From NCBI GenBank assembly GCA_030418545.1, contig QAIB01000002.1, forward strand, positions 682,001 to 746,000: 64,000 nt of DNA. Direction: 5' to 3'. Shown here one piece after another: positions 55,385 through 63,422 of the stretch (its first letter is position 1; every line of letters begins with the position of its first letter). The DNA is from Xenophilus aerolatus (lineage in GTDB: Bacteria > Pseudomonadota > Gammaproteobacteria > Burkholderiales > Burkholderiaceae_C). The position numbers and the translations under genes were made by a program. Under the pieces are notes generated by a model, which did not search any database, was not told the DNA's origin, and worked only from the letters and a program-made list of their open reading frames with translations.

Positions 55385-56180
55385 GACCGGTCAAATTATA
55401 GGTTTGCAGGATTGGTTCGAGACCCCGGCCGGGCGTTACCTGCACCACTGGGAACAGGCGCAGTTCGACGACGCGGTGGCCGATGTCTTCGGCTACCACG
55501 CGCTGCAGCTCGGCCTGCCGTCGATCGATGCCTTGCGCGCCAACCGCATGCCGCACCGCTGGCTGGCATCGCCGCACGCAGACGGTGCGCCGGCCGCGCT
55601 CGTCACCGACTTCGCGGCCCTGCCTTTCTCGGCCAACAGCCTGGACCTGCTGGTGCTGCCGCACGCGCTCGAACTCAGCCCCGACCCGCACGCCACCCTG
55701 CGCGAGGTGGAGCGGGTGCTGGTGCCCGAGGGCCGGGTCGTCATCTGCGGCCTCAACCCGGTCAGCCTGTGGGGCATGCGCCAGCGCCGCGCGCGCCTGT
55801 ACCGGCGCCTGGGCTTCGGCGAGCTGTACCTGCCCGCCGAGGGCGAATTCATCAACTACTGGCGCATGCGCGACTGGCTGCGGCTGCTGGGCTTCGAGGT
55901 CGAGTCGGGCCGCTTCGGCCTCTACCGGCCCGCCGTGCGCAGCGAGGCCTGGCTCGAACGCTGCCGCTGGTTCGACGCCGTGGGCGAGCGCTGGTGGCCG
56001 ATCTTCGGCGCGGTGTACTTCATCGTCGCCGTCAAGCGCGTGCGCGGCATGCGCCTGCTGCCGGCCGACTGGAAGCGCCGCCCGGCGATCGCCACGGCGC
56101 CGATGCCGGTGGCAGGCCGCATGCACCGTGAGGGCGGGTGCGCGCGCACCGCCCCTTCCGAGAGAAAGACAAGAGATTGA
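55383..56180 (+). CDS. Class I SAM-dependent methyltransferase
   Basis: 265 residues. An N-terminal [21 protein letters not shown] segment is found in methyltransferase-11 type proteins next to gloB in related genomes. The SAM fold is present but the glycine-rich loop is weak. [50 protein letters not shown] covers strands 4-5. The substrate is unknown. ATG 55383 shares the CATG with gloB. rnhA starts at its stop codon (TTGA). Confidence 0.85.
   Translation: MTGQIIGLQDWFETPAGRYLHHWEQAQFDDAVADVFGYHALQLGLPSIDALRANRMPHRWLASPHADGAPAALVTDFAALPFSANSLDLLVLPHALELSPDPHATLREVERVLVPEGRVVICGLNPVSLWGMRQRRARLYRRLGFGELYLPAEGEFINYWRMRDWLRLLGFEVESGRFGLYRPAVRSEAWLERCRWFDAVGERWWPIFGAVYFIVAVKRVRGMRLLPADWKRRPAIATAPMPVAGRMHREGGCARTAPSERKTRD
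55395..55400 (-). promoter_or_regulatory. Perfect -10 hexamer for gloB inside the methyltransferase gene
   Basis: On the minus strand the bases read TATAAT, within codons 5-6 of the divergent methyltransferase. A start about seven bases downstream falls roughly four bases before the gloB ATG, which would make a nearly leaderless message. No convincing -35 is present. Confidence 0.45.
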
Positions 56181-56626
56181 ACGAAGTCACGATCTATACC
56201 GACGGCGCCTGCAAGGGCAACCCCGGCCCGGGCGGCTGGGGCGCCTGGCTGAAGTCCGGCACGAGCGAGAAGGAGCTCTTCGGCGGCGAGCTGAACACCA
56301 CCAACAACCGCATGGAACTCACGGCCGTCATCGAGGGCCTGGCGGCGCTCAAGCGGCCGTGCAAGGTGGTGCTGTACCTGGACAGCCAGTATGTGCGCCA
56401 GGGCATCACCGAATGGATCCGCGGCTGGAAGGCCAAGGGCTGGGTCACCTCGACCAAGCAGCCGGTGAAGAACGTCGAACTCTGGAAGCGGCTGGATACG
56501 CTGGTGCAGAACGGCGGCCACCAGATCGAGTGGCGCTGGGTCAAGGGGCATTCGGGCGATCCGGGCAACGAGAAGGCCGATGCGCTCGCCAACAAGGGTG
56601 TGCTGCGGGCGCAGGGGCGGCTCTGA
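56177..56626 (+). CDS. rnhA: Ribonuclease HI
   Basis: 149 residues from TTG 56177, overlapping the methyltransferase stop as TTGA. Cuts the RNA strand of RNA-DNA hybrids. Catalytic Asp9 ([11 protein letters not shown]), Glu47 ([12 protein letters not shown]), Asp69 (YLDSQYV) and the C-terminal aspartate in [16 protein letters not shown] are present, as is the basic protrusion [17 protein letters not shown]. The rare TTG start is supported by family alignment. Convergent with mobA. Confidence 0.95.
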   Translation: MNEVTIYTDGACKGNPGPGGWGAWLKSGTSEKELFGGELNTTNNRMELTAVIEGLAALKRPCKVVLYLDSQYVRQGITEWIRGWKAKGWVTSTKQPVKNVELWKRLDTLVQNGGHQIEWRWVKGHSGDPGNEKADALANKGVLRAQGRL

Positions 56627-56645
56627 GCTTCAGCGCGGTCTCGCT

Positions 56646-56703
56646 ATCGTTTGGATAGCTGTCGGCGCCCGACCCACGGGCGCGGCAGGCGATTCGTTTC
56701 AGA
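56646..56703 (-). repeat. Dispersed repeat family A, copy 6
   Basis: Convergent gap between rnhA and mobA, reverse orientation: GCTATCGTTTGGATAGCTG, CGGCGCCCG, loop, CGGGCGC, GGCAGGCGATTCGTTTCAG. It overlaps the last codons of mobA, whose stop is at 56699. Confidence 0.75.
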
Positions 56704-57343
56704 AACCGGAGCGCGAGGGCGCGATGGACTGGAGCTCGGCCAGCGTGTTGGCGTTGAAGAAGCCGTCCGGCGCATCGCCGGGCCGGTCGAAGGGCACCAC
56801 GGCCACGGCATGCCGCGACGTCCATGCCGAGACCTTGCGCCCGCCCGCTTCGAGGAAGTCCGCCAGGCTGCCCTGCAGCGTGCTGCGCAGCAGGCAGAAC
56901 ACCGGTTGCGGTCGCAGGCGGCTGCTGCCGTCGGGCTGCGGCTCGGGCGCGCTGGCCATGGCGATGTCGGCGCCCTGTGCGTTCAAGGCCTCGGCAAGGC
57001 GCTGCGCGAGGTCGAGAGGAAAGTTCGGCGCGTCGCAGGGCACGGTGAGCAGGCAGGGCGTCTCGCAGTGCTGCAGGCCGGCCAGGAAGCCGGCGAGTGG
57101 GCCGGGATGGTCGGGCTGCGCGTCCGTCACGACGGGTGCGCCGAAGAACTCGTAGCTCAGCAGGTTGCGGTTGGCGCTCAGCATCACGAGCTGCACCTGT
57201 GGCGCCAGCCGCTGCAGCGCGCGCAGGGCCAGCGGCTCGCCGTCGAAGTCCTGCAGGCCCTTGTCGAGCCCGCCCATGCGGCTGCCGCGGCCGCCGGCCA
57301 GCACGAGGCCGGTGATGTCGAGGTCGGGGCGGACCGGCCTCAT
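56699..57343 (-). CDS. mobA: Molybdenum cofactor guanylyltransferase
   Basis: 214 residues. Attaches GMP to molybdopterin to make the guanine-dinucleotide cofactor. The nucleotide-binding opening [18 protein letters not shown] (about 13-30), the LLSANRN-like region, and [17 protein letters not shown] plus VPCDAPNFP are typical of MobA. The ATG at 57343 overlaps the moaA stop (ATGA), so the two are coupled. Its 3' end runs into repeat family A copy 6. Confidence 0.94.
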   Translation of the reverse strand: MRPVRPDLDITGLVLAGGRGSRMGGLDKGLQDFDGEPLALRALQRLAPQVQLVMLSANRNLLSYEFFGAPVVTDAQPDHPGPLAGFLAGLQHCETPCLLTVPCDAPNFPLDLAQRLAEALNAQGADIAMASAPEPQPDGSSRLRPQPVFCLLRSTLQGSLADFLEAGGRKVSAWTSRHAVAVVPFDRPGDAPDGFFNANTLAELQSIAPSRSGF

Positions 57344-58455
57344 CCGCCGATGTAGCTCATCTCGACCCGGCGCGGCGCGCCGTCGCCGGTGTCGGGCTCG
57401 CGCAGCGCGCGCAATTCCGAATAGCGGTCGGCGCGGCCCTGCCAGATGTGGCCGATGGCCGAGAGGATCTGCGCGTCGTCGGCGCCGTCGCGCAACAGGG
57501 GCTTGAGGTCGTGCCCGCGGCTGGCGAACAGGCACAGGTACAGCTGCCCCTCGGTCGACAGGCGCGCGCGGCTGCAGTCCTGGCAGAAGGCCTGCGTGAC
57601 GCTGCTGATGACGCCGACCTCGCCGCCGCCGTCGGCATAGGCCCAGCGCTGTGCCGTTTCGCCGGGCGCGCTGGCCTCCAGCGGCACGAGCGGGAACTCG
57701 GCCGCGATGCGCGCCACCACCTCGGCCGAGGGCAGCACCTCGTCCATCCGCCAGCCGTTGGTGGCGCCCACGTCCATGTACTCGATGAAACGCAGCACCA
57801 CACCGGTGCCCCGGAAGCGCCGCGCCATCGGCAGGATCTCCTGCTCGTTGGTGCCGCGCTTGACCACCATGTTGACCTTGATGGGACCGAGCCCCGCCGC
57901 CTGTGCGGCGTCGATGCCGGCCAGGACCTCGGCGACCGGGAAGTCGACGTCGTTCATCGCGCGGAACACCGCGTCGTCCAGTCCGTCCAGGCTCACCGTC
58001 ACGCGCTGCAGGCCGGCGGCCTTCAGGGCCTTCGCCTTGCGTGACAGCAGCGAGCCGTTGGTGGTGAGCGTGAGGTCCAGCGGCTGGCCATCGACAGTGC
58101 GCAGCTGCGCCAACTGCTCGACCAGGCCTTCGATGTTCTTTCGCAGCAGTGGCTCGCCGCCCGTGAGCCGGATCTTGCGCACGCCGTGCTGGACGAACAG
58201 GCGCGCGACGCGCGTGATCTCCTCGAAGCTCAGCAGGTCGGCATGTGGCAGGTAGCGGTAGTCCTTGTCGAACACCTCCTTGGGCATGCAGTAGCTGCAA
58301 CGGAAATTGCAGCGATCGGTCACGCTGATGCGCAGGTCGGTCAGCGGACGGCCCAGGCGGTCGAGCAGCGTGCCGGTGGGCGCCAGCGCGGGTGCGTCGG
58401 CGGGCGCCGGCATGCCGCGGCGCAGGTCGAGCACGGGGATGACGCGGGCACTCAT
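57340..58455 (-). CDS. moaA: GTP 3',8-cyclase (molybdenum cofactor synthesis)
   Basis: 371 residues from ATG 58455. Radical SAM enzyme that starts molybdopterin synthesis from GTP. The radical-SAM cluster lies in [12 protein letters not shown] (Cys49, Cys53, Cys56). The C-terminal second cluster cysteines occur in [33 protein letters not shown] is the GGE SAM contact. The usual C-terminal double glycine (YIGG) is present, needed for activity. Pairs with mobA. Confidence 0.96.
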   Translation of the reverse strand: MSARVIPVLDLRRGMPAPADAPALAPTGTLLDRLGRPLTDLRISVTDRCNFRCSYCMPKEVFDKDYRYLPHADLLSFEEITRVARLFVQHGVRKIRLTGGEPLLRKNIEGLVEQLAQLRTVDGQPLDLTLTTNGSLLSRKAKALKAAGLQRVTVSLDGLDDAVFRAMNDVDFPVAEVLAGIDAAQAAGLGPIKVNMVVKRGTNEQEILPMARRFRGTGVVLRFIEYMDVGATNGWRMDEVLPSAEVVARIAAEFPLVPLEASAPGETAQRWAYADGGGEVGVISSVTQAFCQDCSRARLSTEGQLYLCLFASRGHDLKPLLRDGADDAQILSAIGHIWQGRADRYSELRALREPDTGDGAPRRVEMSYIGG

Positions 58456-58719
58456 CGGCGCGGGCGCGCGCACCGGTACGGCGGTCGTGCGGCGGGAGCG
58501 ATGGGGGAGGATGCTGCGGTCACGTCGGCCTGGAGGGGAAAGCCAGGGGGCAGTTTAGCGAGGCGTGCGCGCTCGGCGCGGCGTGGGGTCGGCCGTGGGC
58601 GGCCGCCTACGCCGCTGCGCCCGGCCGCCGACGCACGCCGCCCGGCGACCCCGGTACAAGTCGGGCTGGGCCGCCGCCGCGCCGCGGTGGCGAGGAGGCG
58701 GCCCGATGGAGCTGCACCG

Positions 58720-59643
58720 ATGGAGAAGACCGACCGCCTGGGGCCACCCGGCCTCGCCAAGACGCTGCCGCTGCGCCGGTGGATCGGCCTGCTGGTCGCT
58801 GCCGCTGGTGCGCTCGTCCTCGCGGCGCAGTTCTGGACCTTCGTGCGCGCCGAGCCCGTGGTGTGGCAGGCGCTGCTGGGGGGATCGGTCGCCGCCCTGG
58901 CGACGGCGTTGGGCACAGTGCCCGTGATGTTCTCGCAGCGGCTGTCGGACCGGGTGCAGGACACGCTGTTCGGCTTCGGCGCCGGCGTGATGCTGGCCGC
59001 CTGTGCGTTCTCTCTCATCCTGCCGGGGCTGGAGGCCGCCAAGGCGCACGGCGGCTTCGGCACCGGCGGCTGGGCGGCGGGCGGCATCATCGGCGCCGCC
59101 ATCCTGATCGGCGGCGCGGCGCTGATGGCGATGGACAAACTGCTGCCGCACGAGCATTTCATCAAGGGTCGCGAGGGGCTGGATGGCCATGCCGCGCGCA
59201 AGCTGCGTCGCACCTGGCTGTTCGTGATCGCGATCGCCCTGCACAACCTGCCCGAGGGCCTGGCCATCGGCGTGGGCTATGCGGGCAACGACGGCCTGCG
59301 CGCCAACGCCCTGGCCACGGGGATCGCGATCCAGGACGTGCCCGAGGGGCTGGTGGTGGCGGTAGCGCTGCTGGCTGCGGGCTACCCGCGCTGGATCGCC
59401 GTGGCGCTGGGCATGGCCTCGGGCCTGGTGGAGCCGCTGGGCGCCGTGCTGGGCGCGGCCGTGGTCGGCTACTCGGCAGCGCTGCTGCCCTGGGGGCTGG
59501 GCTTCGCGGCCGGGGCGATGCTCTTCGTCATCAGCCACGAGATCATTCCCGAGTCGCATCGCAAGGGCCACGAGGCCTTCGCCACCGGTGGGTTGATGGT
59601 GGGCTTCGTGCTCATGATGCTGCTGGACACGGCACTGGGCTGA
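58720..59643 (+). CDS. ZIP family metal transporter
   Basis: 307 residues, about eight membrane helices. The intramembrane metal site is visible as IALHNLPEGLAIGVGY (helix 4, H-N-x-P-E-G) and IQDVPEGLVVAVAL, a variant of the helix-5 H-x-x-P-E motif. Internal cytoplasmic histidines occur in PHEHFIKG. Likely uptake of zinc, iron or manganese; specificity cannot be read. ATG 58720 lies beyond a GGAGG run. The 264-base gap from moaA holds no recognised riboswitch or other element. Confidence 0.85.
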   Translation: MEKTDRLGPPGLAKTLPLRRWIGLLVAAAGALVLAAQFWTFVRAEPVVWQALLGGSVAALATALGTVPVMFSQRLSDRVQDTLFGFGAGVMLAACAFSLILPGLEAAKAHGGFGTGGWAAGGIIGAAILIGGAALMAMDKLLPHEHFIKGREGLDGHAARKLRRTWLFVIAIALHNLPEGLAIGVGYAGNDGLRANALATGIAIQDVPEGLVVAVALLAAGYPRWIAVALGMASGLVEPLGAVLGAAVVGYSAALLPWGLGFAAGAMLFVISHEIIPESHRKGHEAFATGGLMVGFVLMMLLDTALG

Positions 59644-59653
59644 GCGCGCCGCC

Positions 59654-59750
59654 TTGCTATCAAAAGGAGAGCGCCGCGCGCACGTCTGTCGTGCGCGGGG
59701 CGCTGATTTCGTCTGAGGAATTGCCAGGCAAGTCCTCGGCAATCAGACGG
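59654..59750. repeat. Dispersed repeat family A, degenerate copy 7, plus nested palindromes
   Basis: Convergent gap between the ZIP and aldehyde dehydrogenase genes. GCTATCAAAAGGAGAGC then a GCGCC...GGCGC hairpin recalls family A. It is followed by nested inverted repeats: CGTCTGA/TCAGACG around GAGGA-A-TTGCC and GGCAA-G-TCCTC. It probably acts as a two-way terminator. Confidence 0.5.
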
Positions 59751-59751
59751 C

Positions 59752-61185
59752 TCAGCCGTGCCGCACCGCGACCGTCTTGAGCGTGGTGAAGCCGTACAGC
59801 GCCTCGAAGCCCTTCTCGCGGCCGTAGCCGGAGGACTTCACGCCGCCGAAGGGCAGCTCGACGCCGCCGCCGGCACCGTAGTTGTTGATGAAGACCTGGC
59901 CGCTCTTCACGCGCTTGGCCATGCGGAACTGGCGCGCGCCGTTGTTCGTCCACACGCCCGCCACCAGCCCGAACTGGGTGGCGTTGGCCAGGGCAACGGC
60001 CTCGTCCTCGTCGGCGAAGGGCATGGCGCAGAGCACCGGGCCGAAGACCTCTTCCTGCGCCAGCCGATGGTGCACGGGCACGTCGCGCAGCAGGGTGGGG
60101 GCCTGGTAGAAGCCGGTGTCGGGCGCCTCGTCGACGATCTGGCCCTGCGCCACCATGGGGATGTCGGCGGCGTGCGCGTCGGACAGGAAGTCCCACACGC
60201 GCTGCTGCTGCGTCTGGCGGATGAGCGGGCCGACGTCGAGGTCCATCGCCGCCGGGCCGACGCGCAGCGCCTCGAAGGCGTGGCCCAGGCGCTCGAGCAG
60301 CAGTTCGTAGATTTCGCGCTCGATCAGCACGCGCGAGCCCGCCGAGCAGGTCTGGCCGGCGTTCTGCACGATGGCGTTGATGATCACCGGCACGGCCGCG
60401 CCCAGGTCCGCGTCGGCGAAGATGATCTGCGGGCTCTTGCCGCCCAGTTCCAGCGTGACGGGGCAGTGCCGCTCGGCCGCCACCTGCTGGATGATCGTGC
60501 CGACCTTGGGGCTGCCGGTGAAGCTGATGTGGTCGATGCCCGGGTGGCGTGCCAGCGCGTCGCCCACCTCGTGGCCGTAGCCGGTGACGATGTTGATGGC
60601 GCCGGGCGGGAAGCCCACCTCGGCGGCGAGCTGGGCCACGCGGATCAGCGACAGGCAGGCGTCCTCGGCCGGCTTGACCACGCAGACGTTGCCTGCCGCC
60701 AGCGCGCCGCCCACGCTGCGGCCGAAGATCTGCATCGGGTAGTTCCAGGGGATGACGTGGCCCGTCACGCCGTGCGGCTCGCGCCAGGTGAAGACGCTGT
60801 AGCCGTCCTGGTAGGGGATGGTTTCGCCGTGGAACTTGTCGCAGGCACCGGCATAGAACTCGAAATATCGCACCAGCGCCAGCGCATCCGCGCGGGCCTG
60901 CTTGGTCGGCTTGCCGCAGTCGCGCTGCTCCAGCGCGGTGAGCTCGTCGGCATGCTCGGCGATTTTTTGTGACAGCTTGTACATGAGCCGGCCGCGCTCG
61001 GCCGCGCTCACCTTGTGCCAGACGTTGTCGAAGCAGTCGCGGGCCGCGCGCACGGCGGCGTCGATGTCGTCGGCGTTGCTGCGCTGCAGCTCGTCGAACT
61101 GCTGGCCGTCGGACGGGTCCAGGACCGGCAGGACGCGGCCCGAGGCCGAGGGAACGTTGGTGTTGGCGATGAAGTTGAGCTGCAT
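59752..61185 (-). CDS. Aldehyde dehydrogenase family protein
   Basis: 477 residues from ATG 61185. NAD(P)-dependent oxidation of an aldehyde. The GVTGHVIPWNYPMQIFG loop, the GSP cofactor turn in FTGSPKVG, catalytic glutamate in LELGGKSPQII and catalytic cysteine in NAGQTCSAGSRVLI are all intact, with EEVFGPVL and SSGYGREKG near the end. Substrate cannot be told. Divergent from the small gene at 61323. Confidence 0.94.
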   Translation of the reverse strand: MQLNFIANTNVPSASGRVLPVLDPSDGQQFDELQRSNADDIDAAVRAARDCFDNVWHKVSAAERGRLMYKLSQKIAEHADELTALEQRDCGKPTKQARADALALVRYFEFYAGACDKFHGETIPYQDGYSVFTWREPHGVTGHVIPWNYPMQIFGRSVGGALAAGNVCVVKPAEDACLSLIRVAQLAAEVGFPPGAINIVTGYGHEVGDALARHPGIDHISFTGSPKVGTIIQQVAAERHCPVTLELGGKSPQIIFADADLGAAVPVIINAIVQNAGQTCSAGSRVLIEREIYELLLERLGHAFEALRVGPAAMDLDVGPLIRQTQQQRVWDFLSDAHAADIPMVAQGQIVDEAPDTGFYQAPTLLRDVPVHHRLAQEEVFGPVLCAMPFADEDEAVALANATQFGLVAGVWTNNGARQFRMAKRVKSGQVFINNYGAGGGVELPFGGVKSSGYGREKGFEALYGFTTLKTVAVRHG

Positions 61186-61322
61186 GGGCCCGGATTGTGC
61201 GTGAGCACGGCAGCCGCTGCTGGCGCCCGGCTCGTGCCGCGAATGCAAGTTTCTGACCCCGATTTGCGGTACACGAAGGCCCTTTGGCCGTCGGCACTGG
61301 AAAAAACGCCGAAAATCGCCAT

Positions 61323-61682
61323 ATGCCACGCATGAAAGCCACCTCCACACCCCAAGCCGGGCGCGACCTGGCCGTGACGGCGACGCTGGCACAGTTGCTC
61401 GAGCGGCTCGAACACAGCCCCACCCCCATCGGCGCCGAGCAGTACCGCTCCGTCGTGCTGCACCTGGTGCACGAGTTCGAGGACGTCGCCGGCGGCGCCG
61501 AACTCGGGCCGCTGCTGGACCGCTTCCCCGCGGCCGCCGAGCTCTACGAGAACCTGCACTACCAGCACGCCGGCCTGTGCCGCAGCGCGCTGGAACCGGC
61601 CATGAGCGCCGAGCTGGCGGCGCGCCAGGCCATCGAGCGCGCCCGCGCCGGCAGCGCCACGCCGCCCGGATCGATTGTTTGA
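61323..61682 (+). CDS. Hypothetical protein
   Basis: 119 residues from ATG 61323 (an ATG at 61332 is nearly as good). Leucine- and alanine-rich helical protein (LAQLLERLEHSPTPIGAEQYRSVVLHLVHEF), with no cysteine pair and no membrane segment. Ends in a low-complexity ARAGSATPPGSIV tail. No family is recognised. It is followed 18 bases later by another small gene and then trxC, so the three may form an operon. Confidence 0.72.
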   Translation: MPRMKATSTPQAGRDLAVTATLAQLLERLEHSPTPIGAEQYRSVVLHLVHEFEDVAGGAELGPLLDRFPAAAELYENLHYQHAGLCRSALEPAMSAELAARQAIERARAGSATPPGSIV

Positions 61683-61700
61683 GTTTGAAGAAAGGGACCG

Positions 61701-61934
61701 ATGTCCAACGCCGATGTCAAAACCACCGTCAACGAAGGCGGCCTGCGCTACAAGTCCAAGACGCCGGGTTCGCCCTTCAAGGCTTCGTCCTCGTTCAGCG
61801 GTGCCACGATGTCCTGCTTCCTGTGCGGCAAGCATCGCCCCCGTTCGCTGATGCAGACCAAGCGCGTGCTGGGCAAGGCCCAGCCGGTCTGCGCGCCGTC
61901 CTGCAAGGAGCTGGACGAATCCCTCAAGGGATGA
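61701..61934 (+). CDS. Small cysteine-containing hypothetical protein
   Basis: 77 residues. A compact zinc-knuckle-like pattern, MSCFLCGKHRPRS...QPVCAPSCKEL, provides two cysteine pairs that could bind a metal. The N-terminus is polar. No known family. It precedes trxC by eight bases, so a redox or metal link is possible but unproven. Confidence 0.7.
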   Translation: MSNADVKTTVNEGGLRYKSKTPGSPFKASSSFSGATMSCFLCGKHRPRSLMQTKRVLGKAQPVCAPSCKELDESLKG

Positions 61935-61942
61935 GGTAGGCC

Positions 61943-62395
61943 ATGAGCGGCGGCGCCCCGGCATCGCTCCATGTGGTATGCCCGCACTGCCACACCACCA
62001 ACCGCGTGAAGGCCGGCGACCTGGCCAGCGCGCCGGATTGCGGGAACTGCCACCAGCCGCTCTTCGCGGGCGCCCCAGTGGCGCTCGACGAGGCCCAGTT
62101 CGACCGCCACGTGGCGCGCAGCGACCTGCCGGTGCTGGTCGATTTCTGGGCGCCCTGGTGCGGGCCCTGCCTGCAGATGGCGCCGCACTTCGCCCAGGCC
62201 GCCAGGACACTGGAGCCGCAGTTCCAGCTCGTCAAGGTCGACACCGAGGCGCAGCAGCGCCTCGGCGCGCGCTTCAACATCCGCAGCATCCCGACGCTGG
62301 CCCTCTTCGCAGGCGGGCGGGAGGTGGCGCGCCAGCCGGGCGCCATGGGCGCGGCGGACATCGTGCGCTGGGCGCGTTCGCACGCGCCCGCCTGA
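61943..62395 (+). CDS. trxC: Thioredoxin 2
   Basis: 150 residues. An N-terminal zinc finger (Cys13, Cys16, Cys33, Cys36, as CPHC and CGNC) precedes a thioredoxin domain with active site WCGPC (Cys73, Cys76) and cis-proline in SIPTLALFAGG. This is the TrxC build, commonly induced by oxidative stress. ATG 61943 begins eight bases after the preceding small gene. A short C/G stem with six T follows the stop. Confidence 0.94.
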   Translation: MSGGAPASLHVVCPHCHTTNRVKAGDLASAPDCGNCHQPLFAGAPVALDEAQFDRHVARSDLPVLVDFWAPWCGPCLQMAPHFAQAARTLEPQFQLVKVDTEAQQRLGARFNIRSIPTLALFAGGREVARQPGAMGAADIVRWARSHAPA

Positions 62396-62402
62396 ACAGA
62401 CC

Positions 62403-62419
62403 AACCCCCGGGGTTTTTT
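62403..62419 (+). terminator. Candidate trxC terminator
   Basis: AACCCC and GGGGTT arms around one C, followed by TTTT and C. A short but T-tailed hairpin in the 26-base convergent gap between trxC and the hydrolase gene. Confidence 0.5.
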
Positions 62420-62421
62420 CC

Positions 62422-63240
62422 TTAGCCGCCGACCGGCACGAAGCGGTCGGAGTGGCTGGCCAGCCATTGCTCGGCGAGGCGGCTGTCGTCCTGCGAGGGA
62501 TGGAAGTCGGCGCGGAAGTAGCGGCGCCAGGCCGCCCAGTTGCCGCGCAGCAGGCCGCCGCGGGCGCCCAGGATGCGCCAGGCGCTCTTCCAGGTCGACC
62601 ATTTCCACAGCTGGCCCTCGTGGCGCAGGTTGGCGACCGTCTGGCGCGCCAGGTCGCCGAGGAAGAGGGTGGTCACGCGGCGCATCCAGCGGGTGCGCCA
62701 GGCCTCGGAGCCGTCGGCCGCGCGGTACAGGTCGAAGGCCGTGGTCTTGTGCTCGGATTCCTCGGCGCTGTGCCACAGCCACAGGGTCTGCAGACGCTGC
62801 TCGGCACCGGACAGCACCTCGGGGTGCGCGAGCAGCCAGTGCGCGAACATGGCGGTGAAGTGCTCGGTGGCGGCCGTGATCGCTAGCGCGTGGCGCGGGT
62901 CGGCATCCTTCAGCAGCTCCATGCGCTTCATGGCGCGCGGCGTCCAGCGGTCGACCAGGCCCTGCTTCTCCAGCTGGGCATTGAAGAGGGCGTGGATGCG
63001 CCGGTGCGTGGCCTCCTGCCCGATGAAGCCGCGCACCTCGGCCTGGCGGCGTGCTTGTTCCTCGGCCGGCAGCATCGGCAGCGCGGCCCGGACGGCGTCG
63101 ATGAAGAACTGCTCGCCGAAGGGAAAGCTCATCGACAGGGCGTTGAAGAAGGCGGTGGAGAACGCATCGCCTCCACACCAGTCGCGGGCGAAGGGCGCTT
63201 CGAGGTCGATGAGCAGGCGGCGGACGACGAGTTGGGACAT
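62422..63240 (-). CDS. Metal-dependent hydrolase family protein (PF10118 type)
   Basis: 272 residues from ATG 63240. An all-helical protein with clustered histidine/glutamate motifs, FIGQEATHRRIHALFN, ITAATEHFTAMFAHWLL and LWLWHSAEESEHKTTAFDLY, that should bind a di-metal centre as in ferritin-like proteins. The family name 'hydrolase' is conventional; reaction unknown. Divergent from the TetR gene, with two TGGTAC-N6-GTACC palindromes between them, so TetR control is likely. Confidence 0.85.
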   Translation of the reverse strand: MSQLVVRRLLIDLEAPFARDWCGGDAFSTAFFNALSMSFPFGEQFFIDAVRAALPMLPAEEQARRQAEVRGFIGQEATHRRIHALFNAQLEKQGLVDRWTPRAMKRMELLKDADPRHALAITAATEHFTAMFAHWLLAHPEVLSGAEQRLQTLWLWHSAEESEHKTTAFDLYRAADGSEAWRTRWMRRVTTLFLGDLARQTVANLRHEGQLWKWSTWKSAWRILGARGGLLRGNWAAWRRYFRADFHPSQDDSRLAEQWLASHSDRFVPVGG

Positions 63241-63271
63241 GGCGACCCTGTGGAAGGTGCTGGAAGGTGGT

Positions 63272-63289
63272 TGGTACGGATGCGTACCG
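63272..63289. promoter_or_regulatory. Candidate TetR operator 1
   Basis: TGGTAC (63272-63277), six bases, GTACCG (63284-63289): an inverted repeat with one mismatch at its end. The architecture is the same as the site at 63315, and both lie in the hydrolase/tetR gap. Confidence 0.6.
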
Positions 63290-63314
63290 GTTGCACGATC
63301 CTCGTCGCGGCGCC

Positions 63315-63332
63315 TGGTACTGTCAAGTACCA
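63315..63332. promoter_or_regulatory. Candidate TetR operator 2
   Basis: TGGTAC (63315-63320), six bases, GTACCA (63327-63332): a perfect inverted repeat. It is 43 bases (about four helical turns) from operator 1, so two repressor dimers could sit on the same DNA face. Confidence 0.65.
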
Positions 63333-63422
63333 AACGGTAAGAGAATGGCCGGCGGGTGGCTGTCCCGACGCGCTACGCTCGCTGTCCCGACCCCGGTCGC
63401 CTGTCCCCCGCTTTTTCCTCGC

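Noticed and set aside
58456-58719. A riboswitch in the moaA-ZIP gap (molybdenum cofactor or manganese type)
   Set aside because: The gap is G+C-rich and hairpin-prone on both strands, but none of the conserved riboswitch boxes I know is present.
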